A DNA stretch of 64,000 nucleotides, from contig NZ_JOCA01000030.1 of assembly GCF_000718785.1 (NCBI RefSeq), positions 124,001 through 188,000 on the forward strand, read 5' to 3'. Positions 20,959-28,488 of the stretch are shown here, in pieces. Under the pieces are notes generated by a model. It was not told where the DNA came from, searched no databases, and saw nothing but the letters and a program-made list of their open reading frames with translations. Position 1 is the stretch's first letter, and each line of letters opens with the position of its first letter. Both the position numbers and the translations under genes were made by a program. This DNA comes from Streptomyces sp. NRRL WC-3626 (GTDB lineage Bacteria > Actinomycetota > Actinomycetes > Streptomycetales > Streptomycetaceae).

Positions 20959-21873
20959 TCAGGGCAGCCGGTAGTGGTCCCCGTACATCTCCCACACCAG
21001 CGGGGTGTCCAGGCCCAGGTTCCCGGCCTCCAGGAACCGGCGCTGGGCCGTGTCGACGCGGGCGGTGTCGCGGTCCGGGTACCGGGTCAGCATGGCCTCG
21101 CGGCGGATGTCCAGGAAGGCGTCCAGATACTCCTCCTCGAAACCGCCCGCCGCCGGTGTCTTCGCCTGCCTCAGCGTGTGCTCCCGCAGCGCGTAGAAAC
21201 CGTCCGCGTCCGTGTCGGGGCCGTGGAAGACCATCGCGTCGAAGTACACGAACTGGCCGAGCGTCCCCAGACCGTCCAGCTTGGCGAGCCGTACGGCCGG
21301 CTCGAAGTAGAGGCGGTCGCGCTCCGCCTCCTGCGCCGCGCGGAACGCCGGAACCTCTCCCTCCGCCTCCCAGGCGGCCGTGAAGCCGGGATCGAGCCCC
21401 TCGTGGGAGTCCGAGCCGTCGACCTCCCGCAGGGCGGGCAGATAGGACGCCAGGCCGTTGTCCGGGTGCTCCTCGGTGTAGGCCTCGACCAGCATGAGCA
21501 GATCGTGGGTGCCGGTGCAGAAGCCGATGATGCCCGCCGTGTACCCGCAGCCGTCGCCCTCGTCCTCGATGGCGCCGTACGTGGTGCGCCAGTCGGTGGT
21601 GGAGTGCTCGGCGCTCGCCACCAGCCGCTGCGCCAGCTCCTTCTTCGCGGGCGCGGCGAGACCCGCCGGCAGATCGGCGACGACCGCGTCGTCCTCCGCC
21701 CGCTCCTCCTCCCGCTTCTCCTCCGCCCGGTCCTTGGCGTCCTCCCGCGCCGACTGCGCAGCGGCCGCGGTGGGCGCCGGCGGCGCGTCGGCCGAGCCCG
21801 ACGGCAGGACCAGGTAGAACCCCGTCGCGATCACGGGAACGGCCGCGATCAGCAGCACACCGGCACGCTTCAC
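20959..21873 (-). CDS. GH46 chitosanase with N-terminal membrane anchor
   Basis: 304 residues. Glycoside hydrolase family 46 endo-chitosanases cleave beta-1,4 bonds in chitosan. The two catalytic acids seen in the Streptomyces N174 enzyme align with Glu89 (VASAEHST) and Asp107 (DEGDGCG), and GYTAGIIGFCTGT, ERDRLYFEPAV, LGQFVYFDAMVFHG and DTAQRRFLEAGNL are typical. The usual GDGRG is GDGCG here (Arg to Cys109). The N-terminus has one hydrophobic helix (about 4-24) without a clear cleavage site or twin arginines, then a charged linker (41-62). It could be a signal peptide or an anchor. The GTG start overlaps the stop of a rhomboid protease gene. Confidence 0.9.
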   Translation of the reverse strand: MKRAGVLLIAAVPVIATGFYLVLPSGSADAPPAPTAAAAQSAREDAKDRAEEKREEERAEDDAVVADLPAGLAAPAKKELAQRLVASAEHSTTDWRTTYGAIEDEGDGCGYTAGIIGFCTGTHDLLMLVEAYTEEHPDNGLASYLPALREVDGSDSHEGLDPGFTAAWEAEGEVPAFRAAQEAERDRLYFEPAVRLAKLDGLGTLGQFVYFDAMVFHGPDTDADGFYALREHTLRQAKTPAAGGFEEEYLDAFLDIRREAMLTRYPDRDTARVDTAQRRFLEAGNLGLDTPLVWEMYGDHYRLP

Positions 21874-22796
21874 CGGGGGATCCCCCCGCCCGTCAGCTCG
21901 GACACCTTGACCACGGCGGCCACCCCCAGCACCACCACCAGCAACACACACGCGCCCACCTGCACCAGCGTCCGCCGCCCGTCCCGCGGCGCGTACGCGA
22001 ACGCCAGCGCCACCGCGCCGCCCGCCAGCAGCCCGCCGAGGTGCCCCTCCCAGGACGTGACGACCGCGGAGATCACCAGCCACAGCAGCAGCCCCGCCAT
22101 GAACCGGTTGACCTGGCTCATGTCGGCCCCGACCCGCCGGGCCATCACGTAGTACGCGGCCCCCACCCCGAAGATCGCGCCGGACGCGCCGACCACCGCG
22201 TCCTCGGGCGCGATCACCAGCACCAGCACCGAGCCGCCCAGCGCCGACAGCAGATACAGGGCGAGGTAGTGCACCCGGCCCAGCATCGGCTCGACCAGCC
22301 GGCCCAGATTCCACAGCGCCAGCATGTTCATCACGATGTGGGCGATCCCGAACGTGCCCTCGGTGGGCGGCAGATGCAGGAACGCGCCGGTCAGCAGCCG
22401 GTACCACTCCCCGCCCACCAGCCCCTCCGGACTGAAGCCCCCCGGGTACGGGTCGACCCACAGATAGTGCTCGCCGCCCGGCCCGAGCAGTCCCGCGCCC
22501 ACCATCGCGAACCGGTCCACGATCTCCGGCTTCGCCACCTCCGCCAGATACACCAGCACATTGACGACGATCAGTACGTACGTCACGACCGGCACCCGCG
22601 ACACCCGGCCGCCCACCAGGGTGCGCGCCTGCCGGACGGACCGCGCGCCCTCCTTCACACAGTCCGGGCACTGGTGGCCCACGGCCGCCTCGCGCATGCA
22701 GTCCGGGCAGATGTACCGCTCGCAGCGGGTGCAGCGGACATGGCACTCCACCTTGGGATGGCGGTAGCAGGTGGTCACGGTGGACTCGGAATCCAC
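21870..22796 (-). CDS. Rhomboid family intramembrane serine protease
   Basis: 308 residues. Residues 1-55 form a cysteine/histidine-rich zinc-binding region of B-box type (CYRHP..CHVRCTRCERYICPDC..GHQCPDC). Six or seven transmembrane helices follow. The rhomboid catalytic Ser is in VGASGAIFGVG near residue 200 and the catalytic His in WEGHLGGLLAG near 255; HIVMNMLALW carries the conserved N-terminal loop residues. It should cleave transmembrane segments of other proteins. The stop overlaps the start of the chitosanase gene (GTGA), suggesting coupling and perhaps a functional link. Confidence 0.93.
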   Translation of the reverse strand: MDSESTVTTCYRHPKVECHVRCTRCERYICPDCMREAAVGHQCPDCVKEGARSVRQARTLVGGRVSRVPVVTYVLIVVNVLVYLAEVAKPEIVDRFAMVGAGLLGPGGEHYLWVDPYPGGFSPEGLVGGEWYRLLTGAFLHLPPTEGTFGIAHIVMNMLALWNLGRLVEPMLGRVHYLALYLLSALGGSVLVLVIAPEDAVVGASGAIFGVGAAYYVMARRVGADMSQVNRFMAGLLLWLVISAVVTSWEGHLGGLLAGGAVALAFAYAPRDGRRTLVQVGACVLLVVVLGVAAVVKVSELTGGGIPR

Positions 22797-22940
22797 GGGC
22801 CGGCTCCTCGGGACGGTCGGGACGGAAATGAGCCGGTGGGGACGGCGGCGAACAAAATATCGAACACGGGGGAGCCGGGCGAGTGCCGGGGTGCCGTGCC
22901 GTACCCTCGGGGCCAGTTCCGGTGACCCAGGGGGAGTCGA

Positions 22941-23660
22941 GTGGCCGCGATAAGCCTGCGCAAGATCGAGGAGACCGCGCCCGCGCTGGTCAGCCTCTAC
23001 AAGACCGCCGGAGTCTCACTCACCAAGCACGGCCTGGACGGTCTGCGCGCCGCCGTCTACCTGGTGGTCGACTACTCCGGCTCGATGAGGCCGTACTACG
23101 ACGACGGCAGCGTGCAGGCGCTCGCCGACCGCGTGCTGGGCCTGTCCGCGCATCTCGACGACGACGGCACCGTCCCGGTCGTCTTCTTCTCCACCGACGT
23201 CGACGCCGTCACCGACATCGCCCTCGCCGGCCACCGGGGCCGGATCGAACGCATCGTGTCCGGCCTCGGCCACATGGGCAGGACCAGCTACCACCTGGCG
23301 ATGGACGCGGTCATCGACCACTACCTCGACAGCGGCTCCACGGCCCCGGCCCTGGTGATCTTCCAGACCGACGGCGGCCCGGTCAGCAGACTCGCCGCGG
23401 AGAAGTACCTCTGCAAGGCGGCCCGCCTCCCCCTCTTCTGGCAGTTCGTCGGCTTCGGGGACCCGGACAGCAAGCAGTTCGACTACCTGCGCAGACTCGA
23501 CGACCTGGCGGTCCCCGCGAAGCGGGTCGTGGACAACGCGGGCTTCTTCCACGCGGGCGAGAACCCGTCCGAGGTCTCGGACGCGGATCTCTACGACCGC
23601 CTGGTGGGCGAGTTCCCCCAGTGGCTCACGGCAGCACGAGCACAAGGAATCGTGGGGTAG
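22941..23660 (+). CDS. VWA domain protein, TerF-like
   Basis: 239 residues consisting almost wholly of a von Willebrand factor A domain. The metal-ion-dependent adhesion site is intact: VVDYSGSM near residue 48, a Thr/Ser in the GRTSYH region near 115, and FQTDGG near 147. The N-terminal 35 residues (LRKIEETAPALVSLYKTAG) are typical of the cytoplasmic VWA proteins associated with tellurium-resistance (Ter) proteins. No signal peptide is seen. GTG 22941 follows GGGGGAG. A possible -10 box TACCCT lies at 22902. The partner is unknown; no ter genes are in the window. Confidence 0.87.
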   Translation: MAAISLRKIEETAPALVSLYKTAGVSLTKHGLDGLRAAVYLVVDYSGSMRPYYDDGSVQALADRVLGLSAHLDDDGTVPVVFFSTDVDAVTDIALAGHRGRIERIVSGLGHMGRTSYHLAMDAVIDHYLDSGSTAPALVIFQTDGGPVSRLAAEKYLCKAARLPLFWQFVGFGDPDSKQFDYLRRLDDLAVPAKRVVDNAGFFHAGENPSEVSDADLYDRLVGEFPQWLTAARAQGIVG

Positions 23661-23661
23661 G

Positions 23662-23731
23662 CGGCAGCGCCCCGAAGGGGCGCGGGGCCGCACCGGTCCG
23701 CGGCGCCGCCGCGTGGACGCGACCAACCCCC
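23662..23731 (+). repeat. Dispersed intergenic repeat, family A, copy 2
   Basis: GGCAGCGCCCC, GAA loop, GGGGCGCGGGGCC, then GCGGCGCCGCCGC and GTGGACGCGACCAACC. It has the same layout as 1846-1922 and lies just after the VWA gene stop. The GCGCCCC/GGGGCGC hairpin may serve as terminator for it and for the convergent gene. Confidence 0.65.
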
Positions 23732-23763
23732 ACGCACCCGCACCCGCACCGCACCCGACAACG

Positions 23764-24657
23764 CTACGTATCACACTCCAAAACGGTGCGGCACAACCCG
23801 CACCGCACCCGCACGCGCCCGCGAACCTCCACCCGGATCCGCTGATGGCACGTAGGACAGGCGAACGAAACCCGCAGGGAACCGTCTTCCGCGGAACCGA
23901 AGTCGTAGGGCCCCGCCGGCTCAGCCACCGGACGGTGATCCTGTGCATGCCGCCGGTCCCGGGCGTACCGTCGCCGCCCCACCCACCCGGCGGAAAGGAG
24001 CGGAGGCCGCTCGAGATCCCCGCGGGCCGCCGCCAGCCCCTTCGTGTACGCCGTATAGGCCTGCGCACTGGTGAACCACACCGAAGGATCCTCCCCGAAC
24101 ACCAGCGACCGCTTCGCCAGCACGTACCCGAACTCCTCCGGCGTGAGATACCCCAGCTTCTGCGACGACGCCCCGTCCTCCCGGAACGCGTCCAGCAGCA
24201 GCCACCCCGCCCCCAGATACGTCGCCGTCGTGTCCGTCAGGATCTCGTTCTCCCGCGTCCCCGGGAACGACAGGTCCAGCCGGTGCAGATACACATGCGC
24301 CACCTCGTGCGCCAGCGCCGCCCCGATGTCCCGCCGGTGTGTGCGGAACCGGTCGTTCAGCTCGACGAAGTACTCGGGCCCGGCCGTCAGTTCCACGTTC
24401 GCCGCGTGCGTCATCTCCCGGAAGCCCACGATCAGCCGCGCGTCCGGCAGCCGGTAGTGCCGCACCAGCTCACGCGCCACCCGCTGCGCCCCCAGATACA
24501 GATCGTCCGTGTCGCAGAACGCCACATCGGCCGGCGCCACACTCACCGAGAACGCGCGGACCGTGTCGTACGACAGGCGCCGGTACAGCGCGGTGACGGC
24601 CGCCCGCACCGTCTCCAGATGCGGGTAACCGTGCTCGACCGGTCCGCCGTTCGCCAC
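23764..24657 (-). CDS. Putative zinc metalloprotease-like protein with C-terminal zinc ribbon
   Basis: 297 residues. The gluzincin motif HEVAHVYLH (near residue 117) followed by ENEILTDTTATYLG (near 137, third ligand Glu or Asp) suggests a zinc-dependent peptidase fold. The C-terminal part has CPTCHQRIRVEVRG..RCGLC, a CxxC-x(n)-CxxC zinc-ribbon pattern. No signal peptide or membrane segment is seen, so it is cytoplasmic. Streptomycete homologues of this layout exist to my memory only as uncharacterised proteins. The GTG start is preceded by a GGGGGTGAG site. The substrate is unknown. Confidence 0.75.
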   Translation of the reverse strand: MANGGPVEHGYPHLETVRAAVTALYRRLSYDTVRAFSVSVAPADVAFCDTDDLYLGAQRVARELVRHYRLPDARLIVGFREMTHAANVELTAGPEYFVELNDRFRTHRRDIGAALAHEVAHVYLHRLDLSFPGTRENEILTDTTATYLGAGWLLLDAFREDGASSQKLGYLTPEEFGYVLAKRSLVFGEDPSVWFTSAQAYTAYTKGLAAARGDLERPPLLSAGWVGRRRYARDRRHAQDHRPVAEPAGPYDFGSAEDGSLRVSFACPTCHQRIRVEVRGRVRVRCGLCRTVLECDT

Positions 24658-24703
24658 GTCTCACCCCCGGACGCCCTGAACCCCGTTCCACTGTACGGGC
24701 CCG

Positions 24704-24709
24704 TAGGCT
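24704..24709 (+). promoter_or_regulatory. Leaderless -10 box for chorismate mutase
   Basis: TAGGCT lies 8 bases before the ATG at 24718, so the transcript should start at or next to the start codon. No ribosome binding site is present. Confidence 0.6.
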
Positions 24710-24717
24710 GAACCCCC

Positions 24718-25083
24718 ATGACCACCAGCAACACCACCACCGGTGACGCCGACCCCGCGGTCCGCGAGGAGCTCGCCCGGCTGCGCGACAGCATCGACAA
24801 CATCGACGCCGCCGTCGTCCACATGCTGGCCGAACGTTTCAAGTGCACCCAGCAGGTCGGCCGGCTCAAGGCCGAACACCGGCTGCCGCCCGCCGACCCG
24901 GGCCGCGAGGCCCGCCAGATCACCCGGCTGCGCGCCCTCGCCGAGAACGCCAAACTCGACCCGGCCTTCGCCGAGAAGTTCCTGGGCTTCATCATCGCCG
25001 AGGTGATCCGCCACCACGAGCGCATCGCCGACGGCGCCACGCCCTCAGCGAACCGCGGCACAACCTCCTCCCCCGGGGAGTGA
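24718..25083 (+). CDS. AroQ-type chorismate mutase
   Basis: 121 residues, all alpha-helical. It converts chorismate to prephenate, the first step toward phenylalanine and tyrosine. Active-site residues of the AroQ fold are visible: LRDSIDNIDAAVVHMLAERF (first helix, Arg), RLKAEHRLPPADPGREARQI (Lys and Arg), and a C-terminal helix with FLGFIIAEVIRHHERIA. Length fits the free-standing monofunctional form of actinobacteria. It is expressed from its own leaderless promoter, divergent from the metalloprotease-like gene. Confidence 0.93.
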   Translation: MTTSNTTTGDADPAVREELARLRDSIDNIDAAVVHMLAERFKCTQQVGRLKAEHRLPPADPGREARQITRLRALAENAKLDPAFAEKFLGFIIAEVIRHHERIADGATPSANRGTTSSPGE

Positions 25084-25194
25084 CACGGCCGCCCGCGCGG
25101 GGCATGCTGCGCTGTGCACTCCTTGTCGGCTGACAAGCACCATCCGTCAGCACCCGGACACCCTTCCGGTCCCTTGCGAGGAGGGACGTGCCGC

Positions 25195-25737
25195 ATGCCG
25201 CCGAACGCCCGCATCCTCATCGTCGACGACCACGAAGACACCCTCTACGCCCTGGAAAGCGCCCTGGCCCCGCTCGGCCACCTGCTGGGCCGGGCCACCA
25301 GCGGCGACGAAGCGCTCAAGCAGCTCCTGCGCGGAAACGTCGGCCTGCTCCTCCTCGACGTCCACCTCCCCGGCACCGGCGGACTCGACGTCGTGCGCTA
25401 CATGCGCCGCCTGGAACAGACCCAGCTCATCCCCGTCGTCCTGCTCACCGGCTTCGTCCGCGACCCCCAGCTGGGCGCCGCCGCCTACGCCCTCGGCGTA
25501 GCCGACCTCGTCACCACACCGGTCGACCCCTGGGCGCTGCGCACCAAGATCCGTCATCTCTACGACGCACACCAGCGCCATCTCGCCCTGGAGCGGGAGA
25601 TCCGCGCCCTGCGCGCCCGCCTCGACGAACGCCCCGGCACCCCCGTACCGCCCGCCCTGCCCCACCCGCACGCGCACACGTCGCCTTCGCAGCCCACAGG
25701 GGCGCACACCGGGAAGCTCGAACGAGACCGGACATAG
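25195..25737 (+). CDS. Single-domain receiver protein lacking the conserved lysine
   Basis: 180 residues. Residues 7-125 form a CheY-like receiver: acidic pair in IVDDHED, phospho-acceptor Asp in LLLLDVHLPG, Thr in VLLTGF. The usual Lys of the switch region (normally K-P) is Thr here (LVTTPVDPW), so phosphorylation-driven switching may be altered. There is no DNA-binding output domain. A coiled-coil-like stretch (LALEREIRALRARLDE) and a Pro/His-rich tail follow. No histidine kinase is adjacent. ATG 25195 was chosen for the GAGGAGGG site upstream. A possible promoter for pepN (TAGGGT, 25735-25740) overlaps its stop codon. Confidence 0.88.
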   Translation: MPPNARILIVDDHEDTLYALESALAPLGHLLGRATSGDEALKQLLRGNVGLLLLDVHLPGTGGLDVVRYMRRLEQTQLIPVVLLTGFVRDPQLGAAAYALGVADLVTTPVDPWALRTKIRHLYDAHQRHLALEREIRALRARLDERPGTPVPPALPHPHAHTSPSQPTGAHTGKLERDRT

Positions 25738-25795
25738 GGTGCGTACCCGATCCGCCCCTGTCCCCCCGGCGACCGGATCAGGCAGCATGGCCCGC

Positions 25796-28372
25796 ATGTC
25801 CGTACTGACGCGCGACGAAGCGCAGAACCGAGCACGACTCCTCGACGTCCACCGCTACACGATCGAACTCGATCTGACCACCGGCGACGAGACGTTCGAC
25901 TCCCGCACCCTGATCACGTTCAGCGCCCGTACGGACGCGGACACCTTCGTCGAGCTCAAGCCCGCCGAGCTGCGCTCCGTCACCCTCGACGGACAGCCCC
26001 TGGACACCGACTCCCTCGACGGCAACCGGCTGCCCCTGAAGAACCTCACCGCCGGCGCTCACGAACTGCGCGTCGACGCGAGCATGCGCTACTCCCGCAC
26101 CGGGGAGGGCATGCACCGCTTCACCGACCCCACCGACGGCGAGACCTACGTCTACACCCAGCTGTTCCTCGACGACGTCCAGCGGGTCTTCGCCGCCTTC
26201 GACCAGCCCGACCTCAAGGCCGTCTTCGAGCTGACCGTCACCGCCCCACGGCACTGGACCGTCCTCGCCAACGGCATCACCGAACACACCGGAGACGGCG
26301 TCTGGCGGGCCGCCGCCACCCCGCTGATCTCCACCTACCTCGTCGCCGTCGCCGCCGGACCCTGGCACTCCGTACGCACCGAGCACCGCGGACTGCCCTT
26401 CGGCATCCACTGCCGCCGCTCCCTCGCCCCCCACCTCGACACGGACACCGAAGAACTCCTCGACATCACCCGCGCCTGCTTCGACCGGTACCACGAGAAG
26501 TTCGAGGAGCCGTACCCCTTCGACTCCTACGACCAGGCCTTCGTGCCCGAGTTCAACGCGGGCGCCATGGAGAACCCCGGACTGGTCACCTTCCGTGACG
26601 AGTTCGTCTACCGCTCCGCCGTCACCGACACGGAGCGCCAGACCCGTGCCATGGTCATCGCCCACGAGATGGCCCACATGTGGTTCGGCGACCTCGTCAC
26701 CCTCCGCTGGTGGGACGACATCTGGCTCAACGAGTCCTTCGCCGAGTACATGGGCTACCAGACCCTCACCGAGGCGACACGCTTCACCGACACCTGGACC
26801 GACTTCGGTGTCACCCGCAAGCCCTGGGGCTACGACGCCGACCAGCGGCCCTCCACCCATCCCGTCGCCCCCAAGGACGTCGAGGACACCGCCTCCGCCC
26901 TGCTCAACTTCGACGGCATCTCCTACGCCAAGGGCGCCTCCGCGCTGCGCCAGCTCGTCGTCTGGCTCGGCGAGAAGGACTTCCTCGCCGGCATCAACAC
27001 CCACTTCCAGCGACACCGCTTCGGCAACGCGGGCCTCGCCGACTTCATCGACTCCCTCGCCTCCGCCACCGAACGCGACGTCCACGCCTGGGCCGACGCC
27101 TGGCTGCGCACCACCGGCGTCGACACCCTCGTCCCGGAGCCGAGGCACGGCGACAACGTCTACTGGCACCTCGACATCACGCACCACGGGGACCCCGGGA
27201 TCTGGCTGGCACCCGACCCCGACAAGAGCCTCCCCGGTATGACGCACGTCGGCACCATGGTCTCCGCCGGCAGCAAGCGGCCGCACCGCGTCGCCATCGG
27301 CGTCTACGACCACGACCTCCACGACGCCGCCCGGCTCATCCTGCGCGACCGTATCGAGGCCGACCTCCCCGCCGACCAGAACGTCTCCTTCAGCCCCGGC
27401 GGCACCCGCCCCGCCCTCGTCGTCCTCAACGACGGCGACCTCACCTACGCCAAGATCCGCTTCGACGCGGACTCCCTGGACACCCTGCGCGGCCGTCTCT
27501 CCGGCCTGCCCGACGCCCTCACCCGCGCCGTGGTGTGGAACGCCCTCAGGGACGCCGTCCGCGACGGCGACCTGCCCGCCGGCGACTTCCTCGACATCGC
27601 CCGCACCCACCTCCCGCACGAGAGGGATCTCGCCCTCGTCCAGGGCGTCCTCGCCTTCGCCTCCGTCCACATCGCCGGCCGCTACCTCACCCCCGGACAG
27701 CGGCCCGCCGCCCTCGCCACCCTCACCGCCCTGTGCCGCGACCTCATCCGCCGCACCGAGGACGGCGACAACCCCGGCCTGCGCCTCATCGCCGTACGCC
27801 AGTTCATCGAGGTCGCCGCCCACCCCGACACCATCGCCGCCTGGCTCGCCGACGGCACCGTCCCCGGCGGACCCGAACTCGACCCCGAACTGCGCTGGCG
27901 CGTCCTCGCGCGGCTCGCCGTACTCGGCGCCACCGACGAGAGCGTCATCGCCGCCGAACTCGAACGCGACCCCAGCGCCACCGGCCAGGAGGGCGCCGCC
28001 CGCTGCCGCGCCGCCCTCCCCGACGAGGACGCCAAGGCCCGCGCCTGGGAGGCCATGTTCGGCTCCGACGACCTGTCCAACTACCTGTTCACCGCCACCG
28101 CCCAGGGCTTCTGGCAGCCCGAACAGGCCGACCTCGTACGCCCCTACGTGTCCCGCTACTACAAGGCGGCCGTGGCGGTCGCCGCCCGCCGCGGCCCCGC
28201 CATCGCCGAAGCCGCCGGACGCTGGGCGTTCCCCGCCCACGCCGTCGACGCCGAGACGCTGAAGCTCGGCGAGAAGTGCCTGCGCAAGGCCGACCCCATC
28301 CCGGCCCTGCGCCGCAAACTCGCCGACCAGCTCGACGATCTGCGCCGCGCCCTGCGCGTCCAGCAGGCGTAA
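25796..28372 (+). CDS. pepN: Aminopeptidase N, M1 family
   Basis: 858 residues, close to the length I recall for the Streptomyces lividans PepN enzyme. It removes N-terminal residues from peptides with a catalytic zinc. The exopeptidase motif GAMEN is near residue 262, the zinc motif HEMAHMWFGDLV near 293, and the third ligand Glu in WLNESFAEYMG follows 20 residues later. The C-terminal half is the ERAP1-like helical domain. No signal peptide, so it is cytoplasmic or released by lysis. ATG 25796 and 25787 are both possible starts. The gene is followed by a perfect 15-bp hairpin. Confidence 0.95.
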   Translation: MSVLTRDEAQNRARLLDVHRYTIELDLTTGDETFDSRTLITFSARTDADTFVELKPAELRSVTLDGQPLDTDSLDGNRLPLKNLTAGAHELRVDASMRYSRTGEGMHRFTDPTDGETYVYTQLFLDDVQRVFAAFDQPDLKAVFELTVTAPRHWTVLANGITEHTGDGVWRAAATPLISTYLVAVAAGPWHSVRTEHRGLPFGIHCRRSLAPHLDTDTEELLDITRACFDRYHEKFEEPYPFDSYDQAFVPEFNAGAMENPGLVTFRDEFVYRSAVTDTERQTRAMVIAHEMAHMWFGDLVTLRWWDDIWLNESFAEYMGYQTLTEATRFTDTWTDFGVTRKPWGYDADQRPSTHPVAPKDVEDTASALLNFDGISYAKGASALRQLVVWLGEKDFLAGINTHFQRHRFGNAGLADFIDSLASATERDVHAWADAWLRTTGVDTLVPEPRHGDNVYWHLDITHHGDPGIWLAPDPDKSLPGMTHVGTMVSAGSKRPHRVAIGVYDHDLHDAARLILRDRIEADLPADQNVSFSPGGTRPALVVLNDGDLTYAKIRFDADSLDTLRGRLSGLPDALTRAVVWNALRDAVRDGDLPAGDFLDIARTHLPHERDLALVQGVLAFASVHIAGRYLTPGQRPAALATLTALCRDLIRRTEDGDNPGLRLIAVRQFIEVAAHPDTIAAWLADGTVPGGPELDPELRWRVLARLAVLGATDESVIAAELERDPSATGQEGAARCRAALPDEDAKARAWEAMFGSDDLSNYLFTATAQGFWQPEQADLVRPYVSRYYKAAVAVAARRGPAIAEAAGRWAFPAHAVDAETLKLGEKCLRKADPIPALRRKLADQLDDLRRALRVQQA

Positions 28373-28381
28373 CACGGCACA

Positions 28382-28417
28382 CACCGCTCGAAGGGGACGT
28401 AACCCCTTCGAGCGGTG
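28382..28417. terminator. Terminator after pepN
   Basis: CACCGCTCGAAGGGG (28382-28396) and CCCCTTCGAGCGGTG (28403-28417) form a perfect 15-bp stem with a six-base loop. It lies between pepN and the N-hydroxylase gene, which suggests separate transcription. Confidence 0.85.
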
Positions 28418-28488
28418 ATCGCCGGACTTCTCGGCCGGCGCCGGCCGCGCCCGCCAAGCTGAACCTCCCGCGCTCCGGAGGACAGCCC

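Noticed and set aside
26680..28488. Long upstream extension of the N-hydroxylase frame through pepN
   Set aside because: The extension is an Arg/Pro-rich shadow of pepN; the FAD domain starts at ATG 28489 with a good ribosome binding site.
28373..28488. Iron box before the N-hydroxylase gene
   Set aside because: AAGCTGAACCT resembles half a site but the spacing is off by one and the other half is missing.
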